Assembly: GCA_035308905.1 (NCBI GenBank)
Contig: DATGFS010000068.1
Coordinates: 1-36,513, forward strand
Direction: 5' to 3'
DNA: 36,513 nt
From: a bacterium
Lineage (GTDB): Bacteria; Sysuimicrobiota; Sysuimicrobiia; Sysuimicrobiales; Segetimicrobiaceae
Both the position numbers and the translations under genes were made by a program. Below, piece by piece: positions 15,915-23,486 of the stretch (position 1 is its first letter; each line of letters begins with the position of its first letter). The notes under the pieces were generated by a model, which made no database searches, was not told where the DNA came from, and saw only the letters and a program-made list of their open reading frames with translations.

Positions 15915-16524
15915 GCTGCAGCTTGGACAGGATGCTGCTGATGTGGTGCTTGACCGTCTTCTCTGCGATCGAGAGGCGCCCGGCGATGTCCTGATTGCGG
16001 AGGCCCTCCGCCAGCAGGTCCAGGACCTCGCGCTCGCGGGCCGTCAGTTCGGAGAAACGCTCTGCGCCGCGTTGCTCCGGCACCGACAGACGGCCGAACT
16101 CACTGATCACCCGCCCGACCAGTCCGGGATGCAGGATCCCCTCGCCGTCGCGGACCGCGCGCACGCCTCGCAGGATCTCGTCCGGGCTCGCGTCCTTCAA
16201 CAAATAGCCTCGGGCGCCCGCCTGCAGCGCGTGAAACACGCGGTCGTCGTCGGTGTAGATCGTGAGGATGATGACTTTGACGTGGGGGGCCCGCCCGGCG
16301 AGCTCGCGGGTCGCGGCGATGCCGTCCAAACGCGGCATGCCGATGTCCATCAAGACGACGTCGGCCTGCCGCGCCATCGCGAGTTCCACGGCTTCGCGAC
16401 CGTCGGCGGCTTCGCCGACGATCTCGATATCCTCGGCCATTGCCAGCAGATTGGCGAGGGCATGCCGCAGGACGCCCTCGTCATCGGCGACGAGTAAACG
16501 GACCTTCGGAGGGACGCGGCTCAC
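15844..16524 (-). CDS. NarL/LuxR-type two-component response regulator
   Basis: 226 residues from the GTG at 16524, which overlaps the kinase stop as GTGA. Receiver domain: acidic pair D14-D15 (VADDEG), phospho-acceptor D60 (VLMDIGMP), T88 and K110 (YLLKDASPDEIL). The C-terminal LuxR helix-turn-helix is complete: LTAREREVLDLLAEG, NQDIAGRLSIAEKTVKHHIS and a final LQLNHRTEAAVLAS helix. It should bind DNA as a dimer when phosphorylated by the adjacent kinase. Its target genes cannot be read from the window. Its 3' end overlaps the convergent YihY gene by 71 bases, so expression of the two operons may interfere. Confidence 0.95.
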   Translation of the reverse strand: MSRVPPKVRLLVADDEGVLRHALANLLAMAEDIEIVGEAADGREAVELAMARQADVVLMDIGMPRLDGIAATRELAGRAPHVKVIILTIYTDDDRVFHALQAGARGYLLKDASPDEILRGVRAVRDGEGILHPGLVGRVISEFGRLSVPEQRGAERFSELTAREREVLDLLAEGLRNQDIAGRLSIAEKTVKHHISSILSKLQLNHRTEAAVLASRLGLGRRGEVH

Positions 16525-17693
16525 GATGTCCACTCGGGCGGCCGCGAGGCACCGCGCAGCGGGAGCGTGAAGGCGATCGTGGTGCCGCCCGAGGGGCTCG
16601 AGGAGATGGTTAGCGCGCCGCCGAGCTCGGCGGCCCGCTCGCGCATGTGCTCGAACCCAAACCCGCTTCGATGCCCGTCGCGGCCGGCGTCGAAACCGAC
16701 GCCGTCGTCTTTGACGCTGCACGTCACGGTTTCCCCCGAACGGCCGAGGGTCACCACCACGTGGCCGGCGCGGGCGTGCCGCCCGATGTTCGTGAGCGCC
16801 TCCTGCAGGATCCGCCGGAAGGCAAACTCCGACGCGGGGGAGAGCGGAATCTCGGTGTCAGGGCTGTGGATCTCGGTGGTGATGTCCGTGCGGGTCGACA
16901 GCGCGGCGAGGTGCTGTCGCGCGGCGGCCACCGCGTCGCCCGCCGACGGCCCCGGCGGCCGGAGCCCGAGGACCAGGAGGCGTATCTCGTCGAGTCCCTG
17001 CCGGAGGAGGTGCTTGAGATCGGGCAGGAGCGCGGCGGCGCGCTGGGGATCCGTGGGCAGCAGCCGTTCGACCAGTTCTACCGACTGCGTCCCCGCGGCC
17101 AAGATATGGCCCACGCCGTCGTGGACCTCCCGCGCGAGCCGCCGGCGTTCTTCTTCGAGCAGAAGCCGCTCGCGGAGATCCGCCACTTCCCGTCCTCGTG
17201 CGGCCTCCCTCCACGCCACCCAGCCCGCGCCTACGCCGGCGACCAGCATGAAAAACAGACGGTACCCGACCTCCCACATCGTCTGGAAGGTCGCCGGCCG
17301 GGTCGCGACCACATAACCGAGGGTGATCCATCCGCTCAGCGCCACCACGAGCCACAGATCGAGGGTCACGGCGGCTTCGCCGAACACAAAGAAGTAGGCC
17401 AAGTAGAAGTCGGACCGCAGGCCTCCGAGCATCCCGATCGCCACGCCGACGATCGCGGCATCGATGAAGACAAACGCGTACTCGGCCCACGCCGGCACCT
17501 CGCGCCGCAGCACGATGGCGGTGCGGACGACGAGGTACAGCGCCGAAGCGGCGGCGAGCTGATAGAGATAGAACGGCCAGGGGCCGAGCAGCATCCGCCA
17601 AAGGGCAAGACCGCCGAGGAACACCCAGTCCAGGAGAGTGACGGCCCGTTGTCGGTGCGTCCAAATCCCCGCCGGCGACGCCTGCCCACGCAT
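16521..17693 (-). CDS. NarL-family sensor histidine kinase (HisKA_3 type)
   Basis: 390 residues. The N-terminal half (about 20-160) has five to six transmembrane helices with short loops and no large periplasmic domain. A cytoplasmic coiled segment (VADLRERLLLEEERRRLARE) follows, leading into the HisKA_3 H-box REVHDGVGH with phospho-acceptor H191. The ATPase part contains the N-box FRRILQEALTNIGRHARAGH, the G1 box VKDDGVGFDAG and the final GGALTISSSPSGGTTIAF. The signal is probably sensed within the membrane. The gene overlaps its response regulator by four bases. No strong ribosome-binding site is seen before the ATG, so the start is tentative. Confidence 0.93.
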   Translation of the reverse strand: MRGQASPAGIWTHRQRAVTLLDWVFLGGLALWRMLLGPWPFYLYQLAAASALYLVVRTAIVLRREVPAWAEYAFVFIDAAIVGVAIGMLGGLRSDFYLAYFFVFGEAAVTLDLWLVVALSGWITLGYVVATRPATFQTMWEVGYRLFFMLVAGVGAGWVAWREAARGREVADLRERLLLEEERRRLAREVHDGVGHILAAGTQSVELVERLLPTDPQRAAALLPDLKHLLRQGLDEIRLLVLGLRPPGPSAGDAVAAARQHLAALSTRTDITTEIHSPDTEIPLSPASEFAFRRILQEALTNIGRHARAGHVVVTLGRSGETVTCSVKDDGVGFDAGRDGHRSGFGFEHMRERAAELGGALTISSSPSGGTTIAFTLPLRGASRPPEWTS

Positions 17694-17818
17694 TGGAGCG
17701 CCAGTTTCGACGGCCCGGCTCGTCCCTCCCGTGGGCCTTTCGACCGATGCGCATCGGCGCGCAGCCGCCTATTGTCGCAGATAGATCAGCGTGGAACGTC
17801 GGGCCTGGGGGAGCGCAC

Positions 17819-18022
17819 ATGCTGTCGGTTGAGCGGGTGGACCGGGAGCCGTCCGTTCTGGTCGGCGTCCTGTGGCTGGCAAGCCTCCTCGTGCTTCACT
17901 TCGCCCTCGGCCATATGCCCTGGGTGTGGGAACGTTGGTTTGCATGGTGGGGCGGCCCGCCGGACGCGTCCGGCCCGTGGGCGGCGTGCCCGTACCCATT
18001 CTGCGGCAAATGGATGCCCTGA
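17819..18022 (+). CDS. Small single-pass membrane protein, unknown
   Basis: 67 residues from an ATG preceded by GGGGGAGCG. One hydrophobic helix (SVLVGVLWLASLLVLHFALG) is followed by a tryptophan-rich segment (WVWERWFAWWGG) and a tail with two cysteines (WAACPYPFCGKW). Divergent from the histidine kinase, with a 125-base shared intergenic region. The stop is followed at once by a long hairpin shared with the convergent YVTN gene. I do not recognise the family. The good ribosome-binding site and terminator support it as a real gene. Confidence 0.6.
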   Translation: MLSVERVDREPSVLVGVLWLASLLVLHFALGHMPWVWERWFAWWGGPPDASGPWAACPYPFCGKWMP

Positions 18023-18077
18023 GGAGCGGCCGGCGTAGGACAACGTGAGGCGCGGGAATGGGCCCGCCGGCCGCTCC
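18023..18077. terminator. Bidirectional hairpin between convergent genes
   Basis: GGAGCGGCCGGC (18023-18034) and GCCGGCCGCTCC (18066-18077) form a perfect 12-base-pair stem with a 31-base loop. It starts directly after the stop of the small membrane protein gene and lies ten bases before the stop of the convergent YVTN gene. No T-run follows, so it may act as a 3'-end stabiliser or a factor-assisted terminator. Confidence 0.65.
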
Positions 18078-18087
18078 GCGTACGCTT

Positions 18088-19473
18088 CTAGCGCGTCACC
18101 ACCACCGTCGCGCGCATGAACGGATGGTCGTCGCACTGATAGACGTACGTCCCGGGCTTGCTCATCGTCACCGTCATGCTGCTTCCCGGCACCACCTGGC
18201 CCGAGTCCCAGAGCTTGCCGTGCGTGGTCTGCGCCGTCGCGGTATGCGGCACCGGATCGTCGTTGATCCATGTGACCGCGTGTCCCGCGGCGACGGTGAC
18301 CTTGTCCGTGCCGAAGGCAAAACTGCGAACGTGGATCTGGACGTCGCCGGGCCGGGGCGCCGGGGCGGGCCGGAGCGGCCGCGCCGCGAACCCGCCGGCC
18401 GCGGCGGCCATCGCGGGCGCATAACTTGCCATCGCGCCCGATCCCCGCTGCAGTGAGACCTTACGGGGCTCGCTTCCGACCTTCAGCGTCGCGACGACGC
18501 TCTGCGAAGCCAGGTCGACGACGGAGACCGTGTTGTCGCCCTCGTTCGTAACGTAGGCGAGCGTCCCGTCCGATGTCAGCCCGACCCAGTGCGGGTACCG
18601 GCCGACGGCGACCTCCTTCACGACCCGGCGCGACGCGACGTCGATGACCGCCACCCGTCCCGCGCCCTGCACGGCCACGAGCGCGTGGGCGCGGTCCGGC
18701 GTGAAGGCGATCTGGTGCGGGATCGGCCCGACCGGGATCTCCGCCACGACCGCGTTGGTTGCGGTATCCATGACCTCGACGCCCGCGCTGTTGGCCGTAG
18801 TGAAGTACAGGGACTTCCCGTCCGGACTGACGGTCAACCCGCGCGGCGTTTGGCTCAGCGGCACCTGGGCCGTCACCTTCCGGCCGGCGACGTCGAGCAC
18901 CACAATCGCGTTGTGGTCGGGCACGTCCTGAGCGCCCACGTACGCGGTTGCGCCGTCGGGCGACAGCGCGACGCCGTGCGCTTTGGCCACGGAGAACTGC
19001 GCCGTCACCGTGAGCGTCTCCGTGTCAATGACGTCGACCTTGTCGATCCCGAACACCGCGGCCAGCAGCGTGCGCCCATCACGCGACAGCGCCATCCCTT
19101 CCGGGAACGCCCCGAGATCGAGCGTCTTAATGACCGCGTCGGTGGTGGCGTCGATGACGCTGACCGCGGTCGCGTCCTCGCTGGAGACGTAGACGCGGCT
19201 GCCGTCGGGCGAGACGATGACGGCCTCCGGGCCGGCCGGCACCTTGATGGTGCTCATGAGGCGGCCCGATCCGGTGTCGAGCACTCCGATGGCGTCGTCG
19301 CCGTACAGCCCGATGTACGCTTTGGGGGCCACGGCCGCCGCCGTCGCCCGCGGACCGGCCGGGCCGCCCGAGACGATGCACATTGCCAGGGTAAGCACCG
19401 CCCCGAGCGCCCGCGCGCTGTAGCGGTGCTTGAAGAGCCAGTGGCCGGCCGATAATGCCCATCCGAGCAGCAT
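18088..19473 (-). CDS. Secreted YVTN beta-propeller protein fused to an amicyanin-like cupredoxin
   Basis: 461 residues from an ATG preceded by GGGAGGACATCT. An N-terminal hydrophobic segment (ALGAVLTLAMCIVSGG) is a signal peptide or anchor. Residues 50-345 form a YVTN/YncE-type propeller of about seven repeats with recurring patterns such as VSPDGSRVYVSSEDATAVSV, VSPDGKSLYFT and SDGTLAYVTNEGDNTVSVVD. After an Ala/Pro-rich linker, residues 375-461 are a type-1 copper domain with ligands H410, C447, H450 and M453; the C-x2-H-x2-M loop (CDDHPFM) is the amicyanin form. It should sit outside the cytoplasm, bind one copper and perhaps transfer electrons. Convergent with the small gene at 17819 and divergent from the sigma factor gene. 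Confidence 0.9.
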   Translation of the reverse strand: MLLGWALSAGHWLFKHRYSARALGAVLTLAMCIVSGGPAGPRATAAAVAPKAYIGLYGDDAIGVLDTGSGRLMSTIKVPAGPEAVIVSPDGSRVYVSSEDATAVSVIDATTDAVIKTLDLGAFPEGMALSRDGRTLLAAVFGIDKVDVIDTETLTVTAQFSVAKAHGVALSPDGATAYVGAQDVPDHNAIVVLDVAGRKVTAQVPLSQTPRGLTVSPDGKSLYFTTANSAGVEVMDTATNAVVAEIPVGPIPHQIAFTPDRAHALVAVQGAGRVAVIDVASRRVVKEVAVGRYPHWVGLTSDGTLAYVTNEGDNTVSVVDLASQSVVATLKVGSEPRKVSLQRGSGAMASYAPAMAAAAGGFAARPLRPAPAPRPGDVQIHVRSFAFGTDKVTVAAGHAVTWINDDPVPHTATAQTTHGKLWDSGQVVPGSSMTVTMSKPGTYVYQCDDHPFMRATVVVTR

Positions 19474-19751
19474 AGATGTCCTCCCGGTTCGTAGTGTGAA
19501 TCCCGGCTGAAGCGCGGCCGGCCCGCTCCGGGGGAGTGGGGGAAGGGGCGAGAGGGCCGCCGCGGCCTCGGCCGGGTCCACCCGCTAATACACCGGCGGG
19601 TCCGACGAGATGTCGCGGCGCGCCTTCGTTACAACAACGCGACAATTGCCGCCGACACGTCCGACCGGTCGGCGGACCACATCCAAACGGGGAGGGGCGG
19701 TGTAGTATAGTCGGAGGCGATCCTGATGAGTTCAATCCGAGGCAGTTTCTG
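19474..19751. promoter_or_regulatory. Divergent intergenic region of the YVTN-cupredoxin and sigma genes
   Basis: About 278 bases separate the two divergent starts and should contain both promoters. On the plus strand a TATAGT (19706-19711) is a -10-like element, but no matching -35 stands out 17 bases upstream, so a site recognised by the ECF sigma factor itself is equally possible. No further structure was recognised. Confidence 0.35.
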
Positions 19752-20825
19752 ATGCGGTCCCGCGGTTATCCGAGTTGGACCTGGCGCCGCGACGTCCGCG
19801 CCGTCCCCGACGCGCGCGACACCGGCGACGAGGAGTTGATGGCGCAGCTCGCGGCGGGCCGGCAGGACGCGCTTGGCCCTCTCTACAGCCGCTACGCCTC
19901 GCGGCTGTTCTCGCTCGCCGCGCAGTCCCTCGACCGCGCCACCGCGGAGGAAATCGTGCAGGAAGTCTTCCTTCAAGTGTGGCGCAGGTCCGCGACGTTC
20001 GCCCCGGACCGCGGCACCTTTCGAGCCTGGGTCTTTCAAATCGCCCACCACCGGATTCTGAACGAGCTCCGCCGGCGCAGCCGTCAGCCCCAACTGGAGG
20101 AAGATCCCGAGGGCCTCCGGCTCGCCGCGGCCCCCGATCCCATGCCGGGTCCCGACGAGATCCTCGCGTCCGAAGCGCAGCGCGCCGAGGTGCGCGAGGC
20201 GCTGGCGGCGCTCCCGGAGGCGCAGCGCCGGGCGGTGGAAATGGCGTTCGTCGAGGGACTGACGCACGAACAGGTGGCGAAGAGCCTCGAACTGCCGCTC
20301 GGCACGACGAAGACGCGCATCCGCGCCGGTCTGCAGCGGCTTCGGGCCGGATTGGCTCCCGCCGTCGCCGTGCTGCTCGTCGCCGCCGGCATCGGCGCGA
20401 TCGTAGGCATTCGCAACGACGAGGCCTCTCGGGCGCTCGACGGACGCGCGCTCGCCCTGCTCACGTCAAGCGAGACGGTGGCAGTTCGGTTGAACGCCGC
20501 GCCGGGAATTCCGCCGGAGACACATGCCGTGTACCGCGGACACACGGAGGCGACGATTGCCGTGCTCACCCTCGAGAAATTCCCGCCGGCGTCGGCGGGT
20601 GGGACGTACCAGGCGTGGGTCCGTCACGGAGGGACCTGGACGTCGTTGGGTACGGTCCGGCCCGACGCGCAGGGCGGCGCCCGGTTGATCGTGGAGGGCC
20701 CGGCGGTGGACCGCCTGCCCGATGCGATCGAGATCACGCGTGAGCCGGCACGCGGGAGTCCGAGCCCGCACGGCCCGGTGATCGTGAGCGGTCAACCGGG
20801 TTCGCCGGGCACGCAGTACCGCTAG
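19752..20825 (+). CDS. ECF sigma factor fused to TM segment and RskA-like anti-sigma C-terminal domain
   Basis: 357 residues from the ATG at 19752; the frame is open further upstream, but homology to sigma factors begins near residue 25. Sigma region 2 covers about 27-110 (DRATAEEIVQEVFLQVWRRS and FRAWVFQIAHHRILNELRRR). Region 4 covers about 144-200 (LPEAQRRAVEMAFVEGLTHE then QVAKSLELPLGTTKTRIRAG). A transmembrane helix follows at about 202-220 and an extracytoplasmic domain at 225-347 resembling the RskA C-terminal domain (GGTYQAWVRHGGTWTSLGTV and EPARGSPSPHGPVIVSG). Anti-sigma proteins normally carry that domain behind a separate sigma-binding domain, which is absent here. The protein would therefore be a membrane-tethered sigma factor. 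A terminator follows the stop. Confidence 0.9.
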   Translation: MRSRGYPSWTWRRDVRAVPDARDTGDEELMAQLAAGRQDALGPLYSRYASRLFSLAAQSLDRATAEEIVQEVFLQVWRRSATFAPDRGTFRAWVFQIAHHRILNELRRRSRQPQLEEDPEGLRLAAAPDPMPGPDEILASEAQRAEVREALAALPEAQRRAVEMAFVEGLTHEQVAKSLELPLGTTKTRIRAGLQRLRAGLAPAVAVLLVAAGIGAIVGIRNDEASRALDGRALALLTSSETVAVRLNAAPGIPPETHAVYRGHTEATIAVLTLEKFPPASAGGTYQAWVRHGGTWTSLGTVRPDAQGGARLIVEGPAVDRLPDAIEITREPARGSPSPHGPVIVSGQPGSPGTQYR

Positions 20826-20848
20826 CAATAGAAGCGCGGGGTGACGAG

Positions 20849-20878
20849 GGGACGGCCGGCTGCCGCGGCCGTCCCTTT
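20849..20878 (+). terminator. Rho-independent-type terminator after the sigma gene
   Basis: GGGACGGCCG (20849-20858) and CGGCCGTCCC (20866-20875) form a perfect 10-base-pair GC-rich stem with a 7-base loop followed by TTT. It separates the sigma gene from the downstream cupredoxin gene, which therefore probably has its own promoter between 20879 and 20963. Confidence 0.75.
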
Positions 20879-20963
20879 CGCTATTCGCGGCGCCCGCGGG
20901 GTCAATCCGGCCGCCGCCCCGCGGTGTATTCACGGGTGCACGGCACTTCAGACGAGGTGGGTC

Positions 20964-21353
20964 ATGGCAAATACGGTGAGGGTCTGTGGGCGATTGGGAG
21001 TGCGCGCCGGCGCGATCGTGGCTGCGGGATTGCTGCTGCTGTCGGCGGTCGTGGGCGTGACCGCTGATTCTCCGCGCGTCGCCGACGCGGCCGCGGGCGC
21101 CCGCCCGGTCCAGATCCAGATGAAGAACTTCGCGTTTGACCCGCCGGCGATCGCCATCAAGGCCGGGCAAACACTAACCTGGACGAACGACGATGTCGTG
21201 CCGCACACCGCGACCGCGGATGGAAAAACGTGGGACTCCGGACAAATGGCGCCGGGACGCAGCTATACCGTGACGGTGACGAAGCCGGGCACGTACGAGT
21301 ACACGTGCTCCAACCACCCGTTCATGCACGCGAAGGTCATCGTCACGAATTAG
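20964..21353 (+). CDS. Secreted amicyanin-like cupredoxin
   Basis: 129 residues from an ATG preceded by GAGGTGGG; in-frame upstream codons are not supported. An N-terminal signal peptide (VRAGAIVAAGLLLLSAVVGV) is followed by a single type-1 copper domain. Copper ligands are H81 (VPHTATAD), C115, H118 and M121 (TCSNHPFM), the short amicyanin-type loop. It is predicted to be a small periplasmic or cell-surface electron carrier. The domain is strikingly similar to the cupredoxin end of the YVTN fusion protein 1.5 kb upstream, for example in PHTATA, WDSGQ, KPGTYxYxC and HPFM, which suggests duplication. It is separated from the sigma gene by a terminator and followed 45 bases later by a CsgG-like gene. 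Confidence 0.93.
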   Translation: MANTVRVCGRLGVRAGAIVAAGLLLLSAVVGVTADSPRVADAAAGARPVQIQMKNFAFDPPAIAIKAGQTLTWTNDDVVPHTATADGKTWDSGQMAPGRSYTVTVTKPGTYEYTCSNHPFMHAKVIVTN

Positions 21354-21398
21354 CGGCGTCCGCGCGGCAAGACGACCACGGCGAAGGAGAGGGACAGC

Positions 21399-21974
21399 AT
21401 GCGACACGTTATGACGGCACTTGTCATCGCGCTGATGTGCGCGCCGGGGAGCCGCGCCTTGGCCGCGGCAACACCCTCGGTCCCGGTGGTCGGGGTGGTT
21501 GATTTCTACGCCGCGACATCACTGGGATCGTTCGAAGGCGGCTCGCTCGAGCGGTTCGCCGCCGACGATCTCAGCGGTCAGCTCGTTCGTGCCGGCGGGG
21601 GTCAGATGGCCGTGGCGCCCCGCCGCAGCGTACGGCAGGCGGAGGCGTCACTCGGGTGGCGGACCGACGACGCGCTGCGGTTTGACCGGCTGCGGGCCCT
21701 TGCGCGCGCGACCGGCGCCGATCAGCTGGTCGTCGGCTGGATCACGCTGCTGACGGTCGACGGCGGCGGCAGCGACGAGGGCGGCCCGCCCGCGGCCGAA
21801 GCGTCCGTTGTCGTGCAGGTGTTTGACGCCGCATCCGGGCAGATCGTGACCTCCGTTTCCGCGAAGGCGTCGACGCTCTTGGGCACCCGCACCGTGATGG
21901 CGGAGCGGACGCTTCATGCTGCCCTCTCGCCGACCGTGGCGGCGCTTCTCGTGACGCTCGCGCGAGTACCCTGA
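21399..21974 (+). CDS. Periplasmic CsgG/FlgT-like protein
   Basis: 191 residues from an ATG preceded by AAGGAGAGG. It has an N-terminal signal peptide (MTALVIALMCAPGSRALAA). The mature part has the alpha/beta pattern of CsgG/FlgT/TolB-N-like domains. A first strand VPVVGVVDFY is followed by a helix FAADDLSGQLVRAG, then MAVAPRRSVRQAEASLGWR, a GADQLVVGWITLLT strand and VQVFDAASGQIV. Such domains act in the periplasm in secretion or assembly complexes, but this protein has no lipobox cysteine and no transmembrane barrel segment. Four bases separate it from the caspase-like gene, so they are cotranscribed. Function not known. Confidence 0.7.
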   Translation: MRHVMTALVIALMCAPGSRALAAATPSVPVVGVVDFYAATSLGSFEGGSLERFAADDLSGQLVRAGGGQMAVAPRRSVRQAEASLGWRTDDALRFDRLRALARATGADQLVVGWITLLTVDGGGSDEGGPPAAEASVVVQVFDAASGQIVTSVSAKASTLLGTRTVMAERTLHAALSPTVAALLVTLARVP

Positions 21975-21978
21975 GCGC

Positions 21979-22746
21979 ATGAAATGGTGCCGGCTCGCGG
22001 GCGTCACGGCGTTCATCTCCGCCGTGCTCGCCGGGGTATGCTGGGGCGGGGCGGCTCCCATCGCCGCGCCGGCCGGCTGGGCCGTCCTCGTCGAATATAA
22101 TTCGTACGGCGGCCGCTACGACGATTTGCCGGTCGGTTACGTCAACTCCGCGCGCGTCCTGACCGCCCTGATCAGCCGGGGATGGCCGCCGGACCATATT
22201 CTTCTTGTCCGAGATTCCCCGGATCGCGCCGCGGTGCGCCGCGCAACCGAGTGGCTGGCCGCGCGCGCCCGATCGGAAGACACCGCGCTGCTGTATGTCG
22301 CGGGCGAGTACCAGTTCTTCGAGAGGGACCTGGAGTGGGGCGCGACGCTTCCACCGCTGTGGCGGCGGATCGAGACGCCGCACAGGGTCCTGATCGTCGA
22401 AACCTGCTTCGCTGGACGGCTGACCGCGGCGGTCGGCGGAATCCCCGGGCTCGGGTTGCCGGCGGTCGGCCGCGAGGAATTGGACTGGTGGGGTCTCCGC
22501 GGCACCGACCGGCTGATCCAGGGCGGCAGCTTCACCTACTTCCTGGCCCGCGCGCTGGAATCGCAGCCCGCCGGCGCATCGGTGGATTTCGCCGCGGCAT
22601 TTGTCACGGCTGTCGCCGGCGCCCAGGAATACTTCCAGACCGTGATCGCGACGACGCCCCGCGCCCTGGCGTCCTTCCACGCGAGAAACAGCTATCCCGA
22701 ACACCTGACGACGTTCCCAAACCCTCGCCTGACACAGGCACCCTAG
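21979..22746 (+). CDS. Exported caspase-like (clan CD) protein with altered catalytic dyad
   Basis: 255 residues; an N-terminal signal peptide or anchor (GVTAFISAVLAGVCWGGAAP). The core has the caspase/legumain fold pattern: strand WAVLVEYNS, helix VNSARVLTALISRGWPPDHI, strand ALLYVAGEYQFF and strand RVLIVETCFAGRL. The ETCFAG block matches the catalytic cysteine motif of clan CD peptidases (D/E-x-C-x-x-G), with C143. The histidine normally found at the end of the preceding strand (G-H-G) is replaced: the sequence reads VAGEYQ, with E110 at that place. The protein may be a pseudo-protease or use another base. Its gene follows the CsgG-like gene by four bases, so the products may act together outside the cytoplasm. 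Confidence 0.75.
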   Translation: MKWCRLAGVTAFISAVLAGVCWGGAAPIAAPAGWAVLVEYNSYGGRYDDLPVGYVNSARVLTALISRGWPPDHILLVRDSPDRAAVRRATEWLAARARSEDTALLYVAGEYQFFERDLEWGATLPPLWRRIETPHRVLIVETCFAGRLTAAVGGIPGLGLPAVGREELDWWGLRGTDRLIQGGSFTYFLARALESQPAGASVDFAAAFVTAVAGAQEYFQTVIATTPRALASFHARNSYPEHLTTFPNPRLTQAP

Positions 22747-22921
22747 AACGCTCCGAACTTCCGCAACAACGATTAGCGCCGCGTGCCTATCGGCGCGCCT
22801 CGCCGCCGCGCCGGTTACGAACCTGTGACGGCGTTCCGCGCATCCGCGCAATCCGCGCCCCGTGTTCCAGTGTATTAGGGTGCGAAAGATGCAATCCACT
22901 TCACGAAAGGAGGAACCAACA

Positions 22922-23122
22922 ATGCGGTACACGCTGGCGATTCTGGCTCTGGGACTCGGGCTCTCCGCGGTGATGCCTGCGGCGTTTGCGGGCGAGCGGG
23001 ACGTTCAGGATCTGTCCACCCCGGTCGTGACCGCGCAGGTCGGGCCGGGCGATACCGGCACGATTGCCGGTCCCACGATGAATCAGAACCAGTTCGACGA
23101 CAAGGGCCACGATCGGAACTAG
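22922..23122 (+). CDS. Small secreted protein, unknown
   Basis: 66 residues from an ATG preceded by AAAGGAGGAACC, one of the strongest ribosome-binding sites in the window. A clean signal peptide (MRYTLAILALGLGLSAVMPA AFAG, cut after AFA) leaves a mature peptide of about 43 residues without cysteine, rich in Asp, Thr, Gly and Asn (NQNQFDDKGHDRN). No family recognised. The strong ribosome-binding site suggests abundant synthesis. A hairpin lies about 30 bases after the stop. It is the last gene of the high-GC backbone section. Confidence 0.65.
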   Translation: MRYTLAILALGLGLSAVMPAAFAGERDVQDLSTPVVTAQVGPGDTGTIAGPTMNQNQFDDKGHDRN

Positions 23123-23152
23123 GCAAAGCGGCAGGCACTGGGCACGGTGGTC

Positions 23153-23179
23153 GACCGCGCAGAGACGTCCTGCGCGGTC
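23153..23179. terminator. Hairpin terminator-like structure
   Basis: GACCGCGCAG (23153-23162) and CTGCGCGGTC (23170-23179) pair perfectly over ten bases around a 7-base loop, followed by ATTCCATTTCC on the plus strand. It lies between the small secreted protein gene (plus) and a possible minus-strand ORF whose stop overlaps its right arm. It would serve as a shared terminator. Confidence 0.6.
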
Positions 23180-23399
23180 ATTCCATTTCCGACGCTTCGG
23201 TGAGAACCTTGCGGCGCGCCAACTCGGTCACGCGACCGGGGCCACGCAGGCGGCGTAACCATCTGGTGCCGGAGGAGGGACTCCCGAGTTTTCCCCTCGT
23301 CGTCTGCGCCATCGCCTGAAGGCGAGCCGGGCAAAGGTCTATGCGTCCACGCAGTAGGTAGTCGTCCCATCTCCGCCGCAGTTCATTTCGGGACTGCAC
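23178..23399 (-). CDS. Possible small basic protein
   Basis: 73 codons from a GTG at 23399, encoding an Arg/Leu-rich protein beginning MQSRNELRRRWDDYLLRGRI. Composition is plausible for a small DNA- or RNA-binding protein, and the stop abuts a hairpin. However, there is no Shine-Dalgarno before the GTG and no family is recognised. It could be a remnant at the junction between backbone and island. The rest of 23123-23504 holds only the hairpins listed separately. Confidence 0.3.
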   Translation of the reverse strand: MQSRNELRRRWDDYLLRGRIDLCPARLQAMAQTTRGKLGSPSSGTRWLRRLRGPGRVTELARRKVLTEASEME

Positions 23400-23456
23400 C
23401 AGGCAGGAATCTGAGAGCCCGCATCGAACGTGTGTACCTCAAAGTCCTGAAACCGG

Positions 23457-23486
23457 AAGGGGGGAGCCGGGATCGGTTCCCCCTTT
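23457..23486 (+). promoter_or_regulatory. Hairpin in the leader of the small gene at 23505
   Basis: AAGGGGG (23457-23463) pairs with CCCCCTT (23479-23485). The stem continues inwards through a wobble pair and one bulged G to a GGAT loop. It ends 19 bases before the ATG at 23505 and is followed by TTTGACTTT. It could terminate transcription entering the island or act as an attenuator or 5' stabiliser for the small gene. No known riboswitch consensus is recognised. Confidence 0.5.

Noticed and set aside
16647-18038. 463-residue plus-strand ORF
   Set aside because: Shadow of the histidine kinase; no motifs, while the kinase H-box and ATPase boxes are complete on the other strand.
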